DNA of 64,000 nucleotides from Spirosoma sp. SC4-14 (GTDB taxonomy: Bacteria; Bacteroidota; Bacteroidia; Cytophagales; Spirosomataceae): NCBI RefSeq assembly GCF_037201965.1, contig NZ_CP147518.1, positions 4,705,001-4,769,000 of the forward strand, in the 5' to 3' direction. A model generated the notes under the pieces. The model was not told the DNA's origin. It did not search any database and was given only the letters and a program-made list of their open reading frames with translations. Shown one piece after another: positions 42,907 to 51,892 of the stretch (its first letter is position 1; each line of letters starts with the position of its first letter). A program made the translations under genes and the position numbers.

Positions 42907-43836
42907 AAAAAGCGCGGCACTACCCAGAATACCCGCCTGTTCGTGCAGTTCCGAGATAAGAACGGTGGTTTTATAGGCTTTAAAGGGACGTAATAAGCCG
43001 GGCGTTTGCAATTGATCTCTTTCGTTTTTGCTGAGTCCCTTGGCAATACCTCCGCCCAGCACAATGACGTCGGGGGCGTAGAGGTTTATGTAATTATCGA
43101 TGCCGGTTTTCAGGTAGCCAAGGTACTCGTCCACGATCGCTTCGGCATCCGGGTTCCCGCTATGTTTCTGGGCAAAAATCGACTCGGCAGTCAGGGGTAC
43201 CTCCGGGTACTTCTTCGACCATCCCAGGCGGGTTGCGATCCTGCCAACGCCAGCTCCCGAAACCAGCGATTCGAGGCAGCCCGTTTTGCCACAGTAACAG
43301 ACAAAATCGTTGGTGGTAATGGTCATGTGGCCGCCCATATGCGCAAACGGTAGTTGTCCGTCGAGCTTCCCGTCAATCGTAAAGCCAACGCCCAAACCCG
43401 TTCCCAAGGTGAGTACCAGAACGCGACTGACCGGAACGCCGGAACGCCCCCGCCCGTGTCCATAAATCGCTTCGCCGAGGGCTACCACACGCGCGTCGTT
43501 GTCCAATCGGCAAGGCAAATCGTGCTGTTGCTGAATGTGAGTAGCCAGCGGATAATCGTCCATAAATTCCAGAAAACCATAGGTTGAGTCTACGGTTCCG
43601 TCGGCAAAGACGAAACCCGGTACGCCTATGCCAACCCCCGCCAGAAAAGCCTGTTCAGTAGCCGCTTTGCGTTTAAACTGACTGATCGCTTCGCCAATGG
43701 TTTTCAAGAATTGATCCCCATCTTTGGTTTCGGTTGGGGTAATGAGTATGCCTTCTACCTGACCACTACTCAGATTGACAAGCCCGATTTTGGTTCGAGT
43801 CCCTCCAATGTCGATGCCGATTGCGAGCGTTTTCAA
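42898..43836 (-). CDS. ROK family sugar kinase with intact zinc motif
   Basis: 312 residues. N-terminal phosphate motif AIGIDIGGTRTKIGLVN, central LTLGTGLGVGFTIDG (about 147-161), and the full zinc signature CYCGKTGCLESLVSGAG (about 185-201) with HMGGHMTI before it. The active-site Asp is in CRLDNDARVVALGEA (about 106). No helix-turn-helix, so it is a kinase, with glucose, fructose, mannose or N-acylamino sugars as typical substrates. First gene of the EamA/SIS group on this strand. Confidence 0.92.
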   Translation of the reverse strand: MKTLAIGIDIGGTRTKIGLVNLSSGQVEGILITPTETKDGDQFLKTIGEAISQFKRKAATEQAFLAGVGIGVPGFVFADGTVDSTYGFLEFMDDYPLATHIQQQHDLPCRLDNDARVVALGEAIYGHGRGRSGVPVSRVLVLTLGTGLGVGFTIDGKLDGQLPFAHMGGHMTITTNDFVCYCGKTGCLESLVSGAGVGRIATRLGWSKKYPEVPLTAESIFAQKHSGNPDAEAIVDEYLGYLKTGIDNYINLYAPDVIVLGGGIAKGLSKNERDQLQTPGLLRPFKAYKTTVLISELHEQAGILGSAALFKE

Positions 43837-44028
43837 GTATAGGTTGAGGCTAATTTATTTAGTTAAACGGAACAGTTGCTTTTTTTCCCGGTTTACCTAA
43901 TTAATCTTGCGTAGAGTTCCTAAATGGAGAGTTGTAAACTGGTCATTTTTCAAATCACCTAGCACTACAACGTTAAGCCTCACTGAATGTACTGTACCTG
44001 AAGCCTTGTGGTATTATGAGCCTTCTCT

Positions 44029-46590
44029 TTAAAAAAACAGCCTAAATGTATGCAACCGATTATGGCCTAAAACCGTCTTGAGTTTGCCTTTTTCGAGGGG
44101 TAGTGTCTGGTCGTCGGTTTCAATATGCGTTGTACTGAACCCTTTTTCGATTGGACTAGCAGCCGAAATCGTAACCGGCTTGTTTTCATCCGCCACATTC
44201 CACACCCGTAACACAACCCCTTTCTCAATCCCTTCTTCAGCCGGTTTTAATGCCCAGATCACAGTATTAGGTTCTGAAAACGAGATGAGAGAAAACTGCT
44301 TTCCATCATAACCTGGTCCACCTTGTACGGCATGAGCAATTAGCGGATTTTGGTGTTCCAGGGAAAACCGCATGGCTTCGTTCGATTTAAAGCGTCCGGT
44401 GTGTGGTTTCAACGCGAAGTAATGCTCGAAATAGGAGTCTCCATCCTGATTGACCATACCTAAGGCATTATCGATCTGGCCAGCGGCCAGTACGTTCAAC
44501 TGGGGCGTGTGATCATCTAACTTCGTATTGGTACTCTTACCAACTTTCATAAAATACGCATCCCGGTTGGATAAAATCATCCCATTGCCCTCATCCGACA
44601 TATCTGCAAAATGATTCATCGCCAGCCAGTCAAACCGACTTGCCGTATCCGCATAATGGCCGCCTTTTGTGATCGATTTAACGTGCAGAATAGCTCCCGC
44701 TTCTTCGTGCCACGTATCCGGCTTGTCGAGATTCAACGAAAAGGAATAGGTAATGGGCTTGGCATCCAGATTCTGGGTAATGTAGTTTTCAATTTCAATG
44801 CGTTCGCTGTTGTTAAAAAGGGTCAATTTAGTCGTGTGTTTAATCGGCTTGTAAGACGAAGCCACCAGCGTAGCGGAAACGGAACCCTTATTTTCTAGTT
44901 TTATTTTTTCACCCGCATTGCCTGTACCTGAGCCTAGATCATTGGCGTATAATTTATCAATTGCCTTGATGCATTCTCGGTTGGTCGATTTATCAATCAA
45001 ACTCGTAATAACGCCCTGTGCAGTGAATTTCAGTTTATAAAATTTATTCTCAATAGTACTATCCGTTACGACAAGATTAGTTGGAAAAACAGTCGGTTTT
45101 GTAGTTTTCTGTATGTCAAATACTTTATAGCCTAGTGAAGGAATATTGGTGGCTAAAATCCGGAGATAGGGTTCTCCTTTTTTCGTAATCAATTGAAAAG
45201 GGACCTCTTTACGCTCTGCTTTATCAATAACCCGAATGGCTGCTGAGCCACTATAAGGATAATCACTATAATCCGTTCGAGTCCAGTTTAAGGGATTGAA
45301 GACATAAAATGTCTCCGTAGCGCTTCGGGGTTTTGTAATTAATTGACCCAGTCGTTTCAGTGATCGATTATAGAGGGTATCCACATAGCTTATAAAAGTG
45401 GCAGCCGTTTTCTTTTGCCAATCGGCTCGTTGTTTGCGGGTAATATGCGGCCCATCGGCTGTCCAGTCGTGTTCGAAATACATACCACACGCCAGCCAGG
45501 CTTTCTCTTTTTGGGCGACTAGATCGGTCGCGAAGGTTTTATCTTTCAAGGCGATCATGGTATAGAGCGCTTCGGCCGTTCGTAGCTTTTCGACGGCCCG
45601 TTTTACTGACGCTGATACTTCGGCCAGCGAGGCAAAACTATTCCCCCATTCGGTGCTGCCATAGGAGATGGTTTCGGTCGGTAAGGAAGTGCCATATTGC
45701 TTTTCAAAATCTTTAAAGAAGTCGATTTCGTTTGAGACTATGACCTGATAAGCAGAATCCGACTTCTCCCTGGCAATTTTAGGGAAATTACTGGTGAGTG
45801 TTTTCAGGTCATCCCCCCCTTTGCCAAAAGCCCCGGCGATCGCATACGGGTAACCGGGATCATTCATCAATGCCTTACAGTCAATAACCGCATTGGCCTG
45901 ATGCGAGGCTTCCAGGTACGTTCCCAGATTATAGCGGTACTCTTTCCGGTTGGTGATCATGGATGGATTTACCGAATACCATTTCATCAATACCTGTTGA
46001 TCGTCCAATCCTTTATACCAGTACATTTGATGTTTATGCCGGTCGAGACCCGTTACTTTAGTCGCACAGGCGCATACCCCTTTCCAGGAATAGTGAGCGC
46101 CTGACCCAGCCCATAACGACGATAATCCCAGGGGCAACACCTGATCTTCCATATTCAGGACCAGAGATAAGTCAAGGCTGTATTTTCGTTTCAGCGAACC
46201 AGCATAATACATATCACGAAGGGTGGCTTCGGCGGGTGCTGCCCCCAACAACACAATCATTGAATTGAGCGGCACCGTAATCTTACCGGCTTTAATCTGT
46301 TTAATAAGTTTGTCAAACTGTGCCGCCGAGCGTGTTTCCCGATAGTTATACACCCAATAAGAGCCATCGCAATTCCATTTACTTTGCAGATTATAAGGCA
46401 GATGAGCCGTAGAATCATTAAGCTTAATATAATAATCCAGCATCTCAGAAAACGCCTTTTTATAGGTTTCTTCATCGCCCGTCCACATAAAATCAGTGTG
46501 ATCGTCGTTGGCCAGGTATATTTTTTTCGGCTGTGCCTGAAGAGTAAATGCGAAGATTATTAAAGAAAGGGTGAGAGTAACTATTTTCAT
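44029..46590 (-). CDS. GH38-like (alpha-mannosidase-type) exported glycosidase-like protein
   Basis: 853 residues. Signal peptide MKIVTLTLSLIIFAFTLQAQ. A GH38-type N-terminal barrel is suggested by the metal motif NDDHTDFMWTG (about 27-37), with LVLNMEDQVLP further on. Middle helical bundle and C-terminal beta-sandwiches (RFSLEHQNPLIAHA, VIWALKPAEEGIEKGVVLRVWN, FSTTHIETDDQTLP) are as in mannosidases. The HTD motif differs from the classical HND, so true mannosidase activity is uncertain. A close paralogue, cut by the window edge, is at 62188-64000. Confidence 0.8.
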   Translation of the reverse strand: MKIVTLTLSLIIFAFTLQAQPKKIYLANDDHTDFMWTGDEETYKKAFSEMLDYYIKLNDSTAHLPYNLQSKWNCDGSYWVYNYRETRSAAQFDKLIKQIKAGKITVPLNSMIVLLGAAPAEATLRDMYYAGSLKRKYSLDLSLVLNMEDQVLPLGLSSLWAGSGAHYSWKGVCACATKVTGLDRHKHQMYWYKGLDDQQVLMKWYSVNPSMITNRKEYRYNLGTYLEASHQANAVIDCKALMNDPGYPYAIAGAFGKGGDDLKTLTSNFPKIAREKSDSAYQVIVSNEIDFFKDFEKQYGTSLPTETISYGSTEWGNSFASLAEVSASVKRAVEKLRTAEALYTMIALKDKTFATDLVAQKEKAWLACGMYFEHDWTADGPHITRKQRADWQKKTAATFISYVDTLYNRSLKRLGQLITKPRSATETFYVFNPLNWTRTDYSDYPYSGSAAIRVIDKAERKEVPFQLITKKGEPYLRILATNIPSLGYKVFDIQKTTKPTVFPTNLVVTDSTIENKFYKLKFTAQGVITSLIDKSTNRECIKAIDKLYANDLGSGTGNAGEKIKLENKGSVSATLVASSYKPIKHTTKLTLFNNSERIEIENYITQNLDAKPITYSFSLNLDKPDTWHEEAGAILHVKSITKGGHYADTASRFDWLAMNHFADMSDEGNGMILSNRDAYFMKVGKSTNTKLDDHTPQLNVLAAGQIDNALGMVNQDGDSYFEHYFALKPHTGRFKSNEAMRFSLEHQNPLIAHAVQGGPGYDGKQFSLISFSEPNTVIWALKPAEEGIEKGVVLRVWNVADENKPVTISAASPIEKGFSTTHIETDDQTLPLEKGKLKTVLGHNRLHTFRLFF

Positions 46591-46640
46591 AACAGGTTAA
46601 ACCATTTAAACTATGCATACCAGTAGCACCACCAATCCAC

Positions 46641-47672
46641 TCAATACCCTGGATTCTATGTAAACGCTGCATTCAGGCTGATTTCCCGGTAAGGAATCGG
46701 AAAAAGTTTTCGTTCGGGGGCAACGCTCCTATTTTTAAGGGTTACATCCAGCGTACTGTATTTGGCTAGGTGCATCGTGGCTACGTCTTTTCCCCAGCGA
46801 ATCAGGTCGTGCCAGCGGTGGCCTTCAATACAAAGCTCCAGCCGACGCTCTTTCTCCAAAGCCAGTTGTGTATCGGCTGACGAAAGACCGCTTAGGTTAG
46901 CCAGTCCGGCACGCTTCCGGATGACATTTATCTGCGCAAGGGCCTCGGTCGTTTTACCTGTTTGATTCAGTGTCTCGGCATACAGCAAGACGACATCGGC
47001 ATAACGCAACACTGTCCAGTCGTTCTCACCTTCGTTGAGCTGGGTAATTTTATAGACAAATTTTTTCGACCAGTAGTAAATCAGGGCATTACTACCAAAT
47101 TTATACACACTCAGAAACGCATCCCGACGCAGACCGCCAGCCTCAAAAGCGTCATACAAATCCTGCGTTCCAATGTTTGTTCCCCCGCCGTGACCCCCAC
47201 AAACTGGTGCAAATACGAAGGCAAATGAATTGCCTTCGCCAAATCCACTGCTAACGTACTGGACCGCAAACATAATTTCGTCATTGTTATCTTTCCCCAG
47301 GCCAAACACGTCAGCCAGGTTGGGCAGAATCCGGTAGGTACCACTGTTGATTACCTCGGCCAGCTTGGCTGCGGCTTCCGCGTATTTTTTCTCCTGCACA
47401 TACACTACCAGGTTAAAGTACATCAGCGCCCGTAGAAATTTTGCTTCGCCGATGTACTGGTTTTTAAGCGTTGCGTCCATCATTACAGACTCAATCCGGG
47501 CTAGAATTATATTGGAACCCGCAATGGTTCGGTAGGCATCATTCCAGGCCGTTGAAACCCCGGCAGACGTTGACCGCCAGGTTAGTTTGTCATATTCACC
47601 ACTACCGGATTCACTTTCGGGAAACGACTGCGTATTGTCGGAAGGCAGTTCGGTATACTGCCAGAAACTATT
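46641..47672 (-). pseudogene. SusD/RagB family lipoprotein, truncated and mutated
   Basis: The C-terminal four fifths of a SusD protein. Reading starts without a start codon at about 47672 (NSFWQYTELPSDNTQSF) and goes on through AYRTIAGSNIILARIES, FLRALMYFNLVVYV, VLRYADVVLLYAETLNQTG and RRLELCIEGHRWHDLIRWGK. Signal peptide, lipobox and about the first 60 residues are missing: the frame ends upstream at a TAG, next to the IS remnant. A second lesion is near the end, where TAG (46656) stands in NAAFT-stop-NPGY; the relatives' Q would be CAG. An internal ATG (47483) leaves 275 residues, but a working product is unlikely. No SusC partner remains. Confidence 0.88.
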
Positions 47673-47796
47673 CTAACCTAAGTTGTGCGATATACGATAT
47701 ACTTACAAAAAAGTGATCTTCCCCCAGAAAAGCGCTCCAGTATAAAGTAGAGAAAATCGGGCAATGGTAGTATCTTATAACAAGTAGACAATTGTC

Positions 47797-47935
47797 ATGA
47801 AGAAAACCAAGTTCACCGAAGCCCAACCGGGTGGCCAGAGCCATCGTCTTTGCCCTCAAGCAAGCTGGGACTGGAGTGGTCGTGGCCGAAGTATGTCGCA
47901 AAATGGCATCAGCGAGGCTACCCAAATCTTGGTTT
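47797..47935 (+). mobile_element. Remnant of an IS3-family transposase orfA
   Basis: The plus strand starts with MKKTKFTEAQ, the usual beginning of IS3-type OrfA proteins. A 16-bp insertion interrupts it. The frame then resumes as IVFALKQAGTGVVVAEVCRKM, and one missing base leads to ISEAT, where the similarity ends. No orfB and no clear terminal repeats are seen. It sits exactly where the SusD pseudogene loses its 5' end. Confidence 0.78.
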
Positions 47936-47973
47936 CTTACCAGCCTTCAAACCTAAAGACCGTCGCGGTAGCC

Positions 47974-48210
47974 TCAAGTTACACGACTCATCTTGGAATC
48001 GTACAACGGCTCAAATCTAAAGGGTGATGCGGCAGTATCTTGTATTGATCCTTTTGCATACGATAACTCGACCGGTACGCCGGAGCGGGCTATTCCCTTG
48101 AATGCTTCGTCATACACACATGGTCCGCCATTGCGGTCGTTTAACCATGGTTGAATTGAATCGGACCGCCAAAGCGGTTTATCTCCAAACTTGCCTAAAA
48201 AAGTCTCCAG
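47974..48210 (-). pseudogene. Unidentified gene fragment (73-78 codons)
   Basis: An open frame without start codon, directly after the stop of the ADP-ribosylglycohydrolase-like gene and in its frame: LETFLGKFGDKPLWRSDSI, then PWLNDRNGGPCVYDEAFKGI and VELSYAKGSIQDTAASPF, ending at TGA 47974. The composition looks like real protein, and the tail (FEPLYDSKMSR) resembles the C-terminal end of some glycoside hydrolases. I cannot name the family. It is bounded by broken genes on both sides, so it is probably a leftover of a deletion. Confidence 0.5.
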
Positions 48211-49236
48211 TCAAATGTAACAAGTCCAGTGCTGATCTGCATTGTTTTGGGTAGTCGCCCTCTCCGTACAGCAGGCCCTACACAATGTAGGCAGATTTAA
48301 CTTTCGAATCAATATTATAGGGGCAAATAGGCTGTCGGGGCAACCGACTTCGTCCCCCCATTTGCGTTGTATTTCCAGCCAGGTCCGCTTCCAGTCGTTC
48401 GGATACTGGTCGTGCCACTTGATCACATCGGCAATACACTGATAAAAGGTGCTTTGGGCAGGAACCGCTTTCAAGCTCTCCCGAACAATGAGATTAACGT
48501 CGTTGCTCACAAACGCCAGCGCATACATAGCTCCTACATAGACGCCCCCATACCAGCCGTCGCCATAGTTCATGATATGCCCGATTGGATCGCCGATCTT
48601 GACAGCCGTATTGGGCATACCGGGTGACATCAGTCCCGAGAAATCAGCTTCGATCTGGAAGTAGATATCGTCAGCATGGGGGTTGTTGAGCCAGTGCCCC
48701 GATTCGGGTGCAGTCATCCCGTTCAGGACATTGTAACGACCGACCTGGTTGGCGTGCCACAGCATGTAGTCGGCTTTGGCGAAGGCGTTGGCATGGTCAC
48801 TAACGGGCGCGTCGAGGCCTTTTTTCTCGAACACATCCACAAAGGTTAGATCCATGTAGAGATCATCGTACAGGCCGGGGTTGTCAATCATCGTTTTTTT
48901 GATGTAGCCATCATACCAGGGAATGGGCTGATAATCATTCATCATAGTCCCATTAAATTTGAATTCGGTTGGCCCGCCAAAGGTGCAGCCAATTAGCTGA
49001 CCAGCCCAGCCGCCCTTGATCTTATCCTGTAACGTTGCTTTTGTCATGGTTACAGTAGCGGGTATAGCGGTTCCTTTTCGCGGAAGCATCGGTGCCGGAT
49101 TGAACGCAGACAAGATCAGTAAGGGAAGAATGAAATAACTTTTTTTCATGGGGTTAACGACAAAGGTTAGCGTAATTGAGGGGTAAATACGGTAATGCAT
49201 CAGCCTCATGCCGGTGATACAGGGGTGCCTGAGCAC
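48211..49236 (-). pseudogene. ADP-ribosylglycohydrolase family protein, C-terminally broken
   Basis: Up to about residue 300 the sequence is a normal exported ADP-ribosylglycohydrolase-like protein: signal MKKSYFILPLLILSAFNPAP (start near 49149), then DKIKGGWAGQLIGCTFGGPTEF, DDLYMDLTFVDVFEKKG and GDGWYGGVYVGAMYA. After CPDSLFAP the reading shifts. In another frame the expected NIDSKVKSAYIV appears, followed by a TAG where Q is expected, then GLLYGEGDYPKTM after a further frame slip and QIST at 48228, where similarity ends just before the usual metal-binding RCGQDSDC segment. At least two frameshifts and one nonsense change, plus loss of the 3' part. Not functional. Confidence 0.82.
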
Positions 49237-49434
49237 CCAATGACCGTTTCGCCATTTACAAATTTTATTTTTGGAACAACCGTATCACTCAGTGCACCAA
49301 CTAAACTCCTAATCGATTGGTAATAACATAGTTGCCACATAGTAACTATCATCAAAAACGTTCACTTAATTCTCCGATCAGACAGTAGAATCTGTATGAT
49401 AAGCGGTGCTTTTAAATGCCTCATTTGCTGTGTC

Positions 49435-49584
49435 TTACAACTCTTTCAATTTGAAATAACAGAATAGCGGCCACTGATAGGCGAGTAGTCCCTTTGCCGA
49501 TAGCCCCCAGATGCCGATCTGCTGGGCACGGGCTCTTTGCTGACATACCAGAAGCCCGATCATTAACAGAAACACTGATTTCAT
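49435..49584 (-). pseudogene. Orphan signal peptide fragment (49 codons)
   Basis: ATG at 49584 opens MKSVFLLMIGLLVCQQRARA, a good Sec signal peptide, followed by only 29 residues (QQIGIWGLSAKG, LLAYQWPLF) and a stop. Likely the 5' remnant of a secreted protein gene lost by deletion in this zone. A real small secreted protein is possible but less likely. Confidence 0.5.
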
Positions 49585-49698
49585 GAAGTTAACCATTCGT
49601 TAGCTGTCAAACAGGCAATGGGTTCGTTATTCCCGGTTTTAGGTGCATGGCCACACAGACTATCGTCTACAGTCAGGTCCAACAGACCGTAAGCATTG

Positions 49699-50283
49699 TT
49701 ATAGAGTACCCAATTGCTGTAACGATTTCCGTACATAAGTCCGCAGGCTCGTCAGGGCTACGTTGAGGGTGTTGTAAACTGTTTTCATGGATATGTCCAT
49801 CACTTCAGCGGCTTGCTGATACGTCAGTCCTTTCATATACACGAGATACAGAATCTCTTTCTGGCGATTCGGCAGTTTGTTCAGTTCCGCTCTGACTACC
49901 CGGTTCTGCTGCTCGATCAATTCCTGCTGCATTACATCCTGCTCGTACGGCTGACTAAAAAAATTGGCCTGATCGAAAAGGTACTCCTCTGAAGTCAGCT
50001 TGTTCGACCGGCTCACCGTATCCAGCAGCCGACGACGTAGAGCCCGGTAGAGGTAAAACCGGATGTTATCCGTAGCCCCCAGCCGATCCCGGTTTTCGTA
50101 TATATGCAGAAACAGCGTATGCAGGCAATCTTCGACGAGGGGCTTATTCCGAACCAGGTTATACCCATACCGATACAGGTCTGCCGCAAACAAATTATAA
50201 AGCTGCGAGAAAGCGTCACGGCTGCCGGCACGACAGGCATTCCACAGTTGAATGTGCTCGCTGGTAGTCAGTCGGTTATTCAT
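49699..50283 (-). CDS. ECF-type sigma-70 factor (FecI-like), orphan
   Basis: 194 residues. Close paralogue of the sigma factor at 7565-8200: long stretches are shared, such as RNKPLVEDCLH, LGATDNIRFYL, RALRRRLLDTV and QKEILYLVYMKGL. Regions 2 and 4 are complete. It lacks the hydrophobic tail of the other copy. No FecR gene and no STN-type SusC is adjacent; the region downstream holds only gene remnants. It follows the GH-A glycosidase gene by 17 bases and may be cotranscribed. The lost SusC/SusD genes nearby may have been its targets. Confidence 0.92.
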   Translation of the reverse strand: MNNRLTTSEHIQLWNACRAGSRDAFSQLYNLFAADLYRYGYNLVRNKPLVEDCLHTLFLHIYENRDRLGATDNIRFYLYRALRRRLLDTVSRSNKLTSEEYLFDQANFFSQPYEQDVMQQELIEQQNRVVRAELNKLPNRQKEILYLVYMKGLTYQQAAEVMDISMKTVYNTLNVALTSLRTYVRKSLQQLGTL

Positions 50284-50300
50284 GGATGGGCTCTAAAGAA

Positions 50301-51815
50301 TTACTGAAATTTCACCAAGCTTTTATCGGCAATCAGGATGGGGGCGTCATAGATCGGAATATCGGTGAAGGTGTAGATAGCCCCCGTTTTTTTCCATTGA
50401 CTAGGCGGAATTTCGTACACGCCACCTGTGATGATGTCTACGTAAACCGGCGTGTCTATGTTGGCGTTGGCAAACGTGAACGACAGCTTACGGGTAGCGT
50501 TCGACTCAACGGGAATGTAATCGTTCGCCCAGATCGTAAACACCTGCTTCTTCGTGTCTTTGTGCTGGTAGGCATACACCGCCAGACTCCGGTCGGTACC
50601 GGGCGAAAAGGTCATTTCATCTTTATTTTGAGGAACGAAAGTCCGATTATAGGTATGCTCCAGCTTTTTGATACGTTGCAGCGAATGATCGAAGATGGCC
50701 GTTACGTTCTGAATGGCGTAGTAGGCCATTTTAGGCCGGATGGCCCGTTTTGTTGAGTCAGACTTGATGATTCCTTTGTAGTTGAGCCGGTTGATGGGTC
50801 CGTTGGTATACGCCATTTCGATAATACCAAACACGCTCGTTTCAATGTCGTGACCCAGATCGCCCAGCATCCGGCGGGTGTCCCATTTGGCCTGCGTCAG
50901 CTCACTCCACTCGTAATCACCAAGCGCCCCCCTACCAAAACCGGGACTCGACGGTGCGCCGTTTTCGCCCTGACGTAGCGGAATATTCGGCGCGTATTTA
51001 TCCAGAACGGCGCGTAACTGCATCACTTTGGGATAGTGCGAATCGGGGTTGTAGGTATAGTCGTGGTAGGTGAAATTATTGAACAGGTTGATCTTCTTTT
51101 TCTCGGCCAGCACCTTGAAAAACCGGTCGGCATAGTCCAGGCCGATATGCCCCAGCGCCAGCCCGGATACCTTCGCATCGGGTTGGATGCGTTTGATAAT
51201 GTCGATGGTTCGAATGTTTAGGGCCGCGGCTTTCTCGGGGGTGTTTTCCTGGTTGTCGCCGAAGTTGGGTTCATTCCAGATTTCCCAGTCAACCACTTTG
51301 TCTTTATACCGTTTCACCATCGCTTCCACCCAACGGTCCCAGGCTTGCAGGGCTTCGTTGGACGTGGGCACCCCGGCCCCTAAATTCGACCCGCCCCCAT
51401 TCGGGTAATTATGGTTGCCATAGGAGGTTTGCAGCCAGGGTTTCAGTCCCCGTTTGTGAGCGTCGTCAATGATATGATCGAGCCACGCCCAGTCGTACTG
51501 CCCTTTTATCTTCTCGGTCTTATCCCAACCGGCCTGCATCCGCAACCGCTTGATTCCCAGCGGCACGAGATATTCCTTGTACTGGTCATAATCGGTAAAG
51601 TCGCGGTCCATCGTCTCGCAACCAATCAGCCAGTTAGATGATTCAATTTCGTTAGTAGACCGGGGTTTTACGGTACCCAATCGGGGAAGAGAGACCGAAA
51701 AGTTTGACTTCACCCGGTCTTTCAACGTATCAATCGTCTGGGCGAAAACCGATCCGCTCGTCATTTGGAGTATAAAAAGGGCAGCGATAGGTGCGTTCAA
51801 CCAGTTACTCTTCAT
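50301..51815 (-). CDS. Clan GH-A (GH39-like) glycoside hydrolase, exported
   Basis: 504 residues. Signal peptide MKSNWLNAPIAALFILQMTSGSVFAQ. TIM barrel with the acid/base Glu in VDWEIWNEPNFGD (about 197-209) and the nucleophile Glu in LRQGENGAPSSPGFG (about 298-312). A C-terminal beta-sandwich ends IPIYDAPILIADKSLVKF. Specificity is unknown; GH39-like enzymes cleave xylosides or iduronides, and relatives of this type cluster with uronide genes. It has a paralogue (60680-62101) with the same motifs and ending. Confidence 0.87.
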   Translation of the reverse strand: MKSNWLNAPIAALFILQMTSGSVFAQTIDTLKDRVKSNFSVSLPRLGTVKPRSTNEIESSNWLIGCETMDRDFTDYDQYKEYLVPLGIKRLRMQAGWDKTEKIKGQYDWAWLDHIIDDAHKRGLKPWLQTSYGNHNYPNGGGSNLGAGVPTSNEALQAWDRWVEAMVKRYKDKVVDWEIWNEPNFGDNQENTPEKAAALNIRTIDIIKRIQPDAKVSGLALGHIGLDYADRFFKVLAEKKKINLFNNFTYHDYTYNPDSHYPKVMQLRAVLDKYAPNIPLRQGENGAPSSPGFGRGALGDYEWSELTQAKWDTRRMLGDLGHDIETSVFGIIEMAYTNGPINRLNYKGIIKSDSTKRAIRPKMAYYAIQNVTAIFDHSLQRIKKLEHTYNRTFVPQNKDEMTFSPGTDRSLAVYAYQHKDTKKQVFTIWANDYIPVESNATRKLSFTFANANIDTPVYVDIITGGVYEIPPSQWKKTGAIYTFTDIPIYDAPILIADKSLVKFQ

Positions 51816-51892
51816 TTTAAAAATTATATTAATTACCTAATAACCAACGGCTTAATGTATTTTTTGTCATTTTTCCATCCACTCCCAAATCC

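Noticed and set aside
47668..47925. 85-codon minus-strand frame next to the SusD pseudogene
   Set aside because: It is the antisense of the IS3 orfA remnant and the adjacent junction, with no recognisable motif.
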